This document shows positions 48,653 to 51,082 of a DNA stretch of 51,082 nt, piece by piece. A program made the translations under genes and the position numbers. The first letter of the stretch is position 1. Every line of letters starts with the position of its first letter. The stretch covers positions 1 through 51,082 of the forward strand of contig JANQJM010000235.1 in assembly GCA_028281635.1 (NCBI GenBank), in the 5' to 3' direction. The notes under the pieces are model-generated. The model was given only the letters and a program-made list of their open reading frames with translations, did not search any database and had not been told where the DNA came from. The DNA comes from Pseudomonadales bacterium (GTDB taxonomy: Bacteria > Pseudomonadota > Gammaproteobacteria > Pseudomonadales > Pseudohongiellaceae).

Positions 48653-50374
48653 CTAGTCGGCAGAACTGCCATTCCTGTCTATGTATGCGAAACGATAGTC
48701 CACTTCAGGGCCGATCACGCGCCGTTTGAATCCCTTCAGTCGCGGATCAACCACGAACGACCATCCTCTCTCATAGAGAGGAATAACTACGGCATCTTCA
48801 TAGGTTATACGCTGGACTTCTGCGAATGCTGCCATGCGTTCGTTTTGGTCGAGCGATGTCTGCCCGATGCGGACATTTCTGTCCAATTCTGAGTTGTTGT
48901 ATCGGCCACGATTATTTAGGTTCCATGAAGCGAAATAATCACCAAATGTGAGGATATCATCATAATCAGGAGACCAGCCGTTCACTAGAATATCGAAGTC
49001 TCCTGCGTTAGCTTTCAGCAATCTTTGTTTAAAGATTTGCTTGTCGATTCGAATTTCCAATCCTAGCTTTTCTGAAAATTGAGCTTGAAGATATTCCGTT
49101 GTCATGTTCCCTACAGGTGAATCGTCCGCCAGCATAACTAATGGCGGGAATTCATCTAGTTGCAATTCCTGCTTAGCCATCTCCAGATGTTGTCTTGCAA
49201 GTTCTTCATTGGGAACGTGTTCAATTGGAGGGTGCTCTTGTCGGAACAGATTTTCTGCTCCTTTTATCCAGTAAGGGAACATGCTCGTACCTGGCATATA
49301 GCCAGGTTCTTTCAACACCTTGTAGACAAACTCTACTGGATCTACTGAAAGTTGCAGGGCACGCCGCAGGTTGTAATTGTTCGTGAGGCGTTCTTCGCGA
49401 AAATTGCTAACCACCCAGAAAATTGACCCCTCCATGAATCGATCAATATTCCAGCGTTGTTCCATAGCACTATCCAGCATGGATGCAACGAGTTGTGTAT
49501 TGGGTATCTGACCATCTTTGAACAGATTAAGTTTCGCATTCACATCTTCGGTAATGTAGGCAACTTCGATGGTATCTATTAACCCGACGTTGTTCTTATT
49601 CCAGTAATTGGGATTCTTTTCCCAACGCATCGACGCACTATGTACCCATTCTGTAATGACATAAGGCCCGTTGTAGAGTAATTGATCAGCATCAGCGCCA
49701 TAACGTCCATTGGTGGACTCGAAAAAGTCCTGACGTACGGGATAAAACGTTTGAAAAGCGACCAGCTTCTCGAAGTAAGGCGTAGGTTGTTCAAAACTCA
49801 CTTCCAGCACTGAATCACTGATGGCACGAACTCCTAAAGTTTCCGGGGGAAGTTCACCAGAGTTGATCGCTTCAGCATTCTCGATGGGATACATAATGAA
49901 GGCGTAGATGGATGCAGTTGCTGGATCCAGTACTTTGCGCCACCCAAACACAAAATCGTGCGCCGTAATCGGTTGACCGTCACTCCATAGTGCGTTATCG
50001 CGAAGCCAAAACGTTGCACCATCTTCTCGAATCTCCCAGCGTTCCGCGACACCGGGTGTTAGCTGATTGTCGTTGTCATAACCCAACAAACCTTCCATTG
50101 TGTGAGTTAAGACAGTGAAGCTCACCGCATCCGATGCGCGCGTATGATCGAGTTGAGGAGGTTCTTGTCTGAGGGCAATAGTGATTGAGTTCTCCTCGAA
50201 ATTTATTGCCCCGCCACCGGCAGCACCACCAACCTGGGTGGCTGCAACGGAAAGAAAGTAGAAAAGCGCTACGATGAATACAAACCCGTAGCCGGCATAG
50301 ATTAGCAGCTGTTTTCCAGCCGAGCGCGAAAAACTCTGATCCGTGTCCAAGGCCACGGAGCTCGTATCAGACAT
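48653..50374 (-). CDS. oppA: Peptide ABC transporter substrate-binding protein (OppA-like, membrane-anchored)
   Basis: A 573-residue extracellular solute-binding protein (family 5). ITIALRQEPPQLDHTRASDA, GLLGYDNDNQLTPGVAERWE and TFWLRDNALWSDGQPITAHD, FVFGWRKVLDP, and later VVSNFREERLTNNYNLRRAL match the family. Unlike OppA, the N-terminus is not a normal cleavable signal: about 25 hydrophilic residues precede one hydrophobic segment (LLIYAGYGFVFIVALFYFLS, about 22-41) and no lipobox follows. It is therefore probably held by a signal anchor. GGAGGAAG before the ATG at 50374 supports this start. First gene of the operon. Confidence 0.85.
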   Translation of the reverse strand: MSDTSSVALDTDQSFSRSAGKQLLIYAGYGFVFIVALFYFLSVAATQVGGAAGGGAINFEENSITIALRQEPPQLDHTRASDAVSFTVLTHTMEGLLGYDNDNQLTPGVAERWEIREDGATFWLRDNALWSDGQPITAHDFVFGWRKVLDPATASIYAFIMYPIENAEAINSGELPPETLGVRAISDSVLEVSFEQPTPYFEKLVAFQTFYPVRQDFFESTNGRYGADADQLLYNGPYVITEWVHSASMRWEKNPNYWNKNNVGLIDTIEVAYITEDVNAKLNLFKDGQIPNTQLVASMLDSAMEQRWNIDRFMEGSIFWVVSNFREERLTNNYNLRRALQLSVDPVEFVYKVLKEPGYMPGTSMFPYWIKGAENLFRQEHPPIEHVPNEELARQHLEMAKQELQLDEFPPLVMLADDSPVGNMTTEYLQAQFSEKLGLEIRIDKQIFKQRLLKANAGDFDILVNGWSPDYDDILTFGDYFASWNLNNRGRYNNSELDRNVRIGQTSLDQNERMAAFAEVQRITYEDAVVIPLYERGWSFVVDPRLKGFKRRVIGPEVDYRFAYIDRNGSSAD

Positions 50375-50472
50375 AGGTTCTTCCTCCCCGACCTGAGAAT
50401 ACCCCAGGGCCCGGGGTGCCACAAGAGAACCAGACTGCAGAAAAACTCTGGAATTCGTGACTTTATCGCGCT

Positions 50473-50756
50473 CTACCGAGCACGAAACAGACGACGGCAG
50501 GCAAGGATTGTACCCGGCACACTCAGCAACAGTCCGCCGGTTAAAAGCGTAAGAACGCGATATCCCAAAGTGGGCGGGAACGGTACCAGAAACCGAAATC
50601 GAGGCTATGCAGACCGTTGTATAACCAGCGTTCCAAGCGGCTCCAACGTTGGTTGCGTGCCACTGGCGATCCGCTCACAAGATCAAAGTAGCACACTAAA
50701 GCAGGCTTAAAGCGATACCGACATAGCGGTGACTCAGAATTAGCAGTCGTCGCCAT
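50473..50756 (-). pseudogene. Remnant of a PepSY-like membrane protein with a frameshift
   Basis: A frame from 50756 to the stop at 50541 ends RWLYNGLHSLDFGFWYRSRP and LWDIAFLRF. The first part (YFDLVSGSPVARN, RWLYNGLHSLDF) is like the end of PepSY-domain membrane proteins. In another frame the DNA directly continues as TLLTGGLLLSVPGTILACRR and LFRAR to a stop at 50473, a fitting final helix. A single-base shift near 50551 would join them. The N-terminal part of the family (several hundred residues) is missing, as the MAPEG gene lies directly upstream. It may be an assembly error only if the truncation is also natural. Confidence 0.55.
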
Positions 50757-50807
50757 GCTGGCATGGATTTACTCTAAGTTGTAACTCCTGGATTGGTTAG
50801 AAAATAA

Positions 50808-51082
50808 CTAGAGGAGGTTTTGTGCCGCGGAATACAAGCCAGCAATTAGCAGAAAAGCGGTAGCAAGGAATCCTGGAACAAACCCTCTGCCTCTTTTCGA
50901 CGGATCCGCCACATAGGATTGCAAGTAAATCAGGCGCGAAATCGGGAACACCAGCCCAACTCCAGCAGCAATCATTGCATTTCCATAGTAACCATAAATG
51001 ACGATCGCCGGTAAAAACACAATCAGTTGTTCCGTCGTGTTCTGATGCACTCGGTAGTAACGCTCGCACACCGGGTCGCCAG
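50808..51082 (-). CDS. MAPEG family membrane protein (partial, 5' end outside window)
   Basis: The last ~90 residues of a membrane-associated eicosanoid/glutathione (MAPEG)-family protein. The frame is open to the window edge, so the true start lies beyond it. VCERYYRVHQNTTEQLIVFL (the conserved E-R-x-x-R-x-H-x-N-x-x-E motif), FPISRLIYLQSYVADPSKRG and a C-terminal helix GFLATAFLLIAGLYSAAQ match the bacterial MAPEG pattern with four helices. It would be a glutathione-dependent membrane enzyme or relative; activity unknown. Confidence 0.75.
   Translation of the reverse strand, partial: GDPVCERYYRVHQNTTEQLIVFLPAIVIYGYYGNAMIAAGVGLVFPISRLIYLQSYVADPSKRGRGFVPGFLATAFLLIAGLYSAAQNLL

Noticed and set aside
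1..51082. CRISPR arrays, tRNA, rRNA, transposases and phage genes
   Set aside because: Looked for by eye on both strands; none recognised in the window.

Overview
The window looks like a chromosomal segment of a free-living, aerobic, probably marine gammaproteobacterium with roughly balanced base composition. This is inferred from gene content: an outer-membrane phospholipase, two large TonB-dependent receptors, PhoB, an ECF sigma factor with a ChrR-type anti-sigma factor, two secreted PQQ-type quinoproteins and a Fur-type operator. I saw no rRNA, tRNA, CRISPR array, transposase or phage gene. The end genes at 1-415 and 50808-51082 run off the window.

Layout. 1-2464 (+): a cupredoxin-like protein (partial) and a PQQ-type dehydrogenase. 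2480-5923 (-): a likely operon of a 20-codon mini-ORF, a zinc-ribbon protein, a secreted DJ-1/PfpI-like protein without the nucleophilic Cys, a fatty acid desaturase and a secreted beta-propeller. 6026-8153: outer-membrane phospholipase A, divergent from a tandem pair of paralogous four-helix membrane proteins. 8204-11272 (-): two small exported proteins, Tag-type DNA glycosylase and a methyltransferase. 11310-12896 (-): a cobalt-type nitrile hydratase operon (alpha, beta, accessory). 12999-13902 (-): a small protein behind a Fur box and a START-domain protein. 13990-14166: a compact set of hairpins that may be an RNA element.

14191-23396 holds two TonB receptors, an orphan phoB and a secreted beta-helix-like protein. 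phoB has an 18-bp Pho-box-like direct repeat in front of it. The second receptor and the beta-helix protein each carry a related 18-bp site, so these three genes look like a phosphate-starvation surface-uptake unit. 23520-31293 holds a 2OG-Fe(II)-like protein and the divergent rpoE-chrR / lipid-modification locus (SnoaL-like, SDR, flavin oxidoreductase, DUF1365, cyclopropane-fatty-acid-synthase family, DUF2878, chalcone-isomerase-like). Two face-to-face TGATCC-N16-CGTA promoters sit between the arms. It matches the photo-oxidative (singlet oxygen) membrane-lipid response pattern.

31317-37153: a glycosyltransferase/PAP2 pair, a Tat-exported DapA-like protein with an unknown partner, and a second, lipoprotein-type PQQ dehydrogenase. 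37221-40679 (-): 1-Cys peroxiredoxin, a phospholipid N-methyltransferase-like enzyme, a VTT membrane protein, a GFA-family protein, a metallo-beta-lactamase-fold hydrolase and a small glycine-rich membrane protein. 40767-44311 (+): an acyl-activating enzyme and a GntR/YtrA-regulated ABC transporter with a visible operator. 44315-50374 (-): a complete oppABCDF-like operon with two oddities: a membrane-anchored binding protein, and an OppC carrying an extra fibronectin-III-like periplasmic domain. 50473-51082 (-): a frameshifted PepSY remnant and a partial MAPEG gene.
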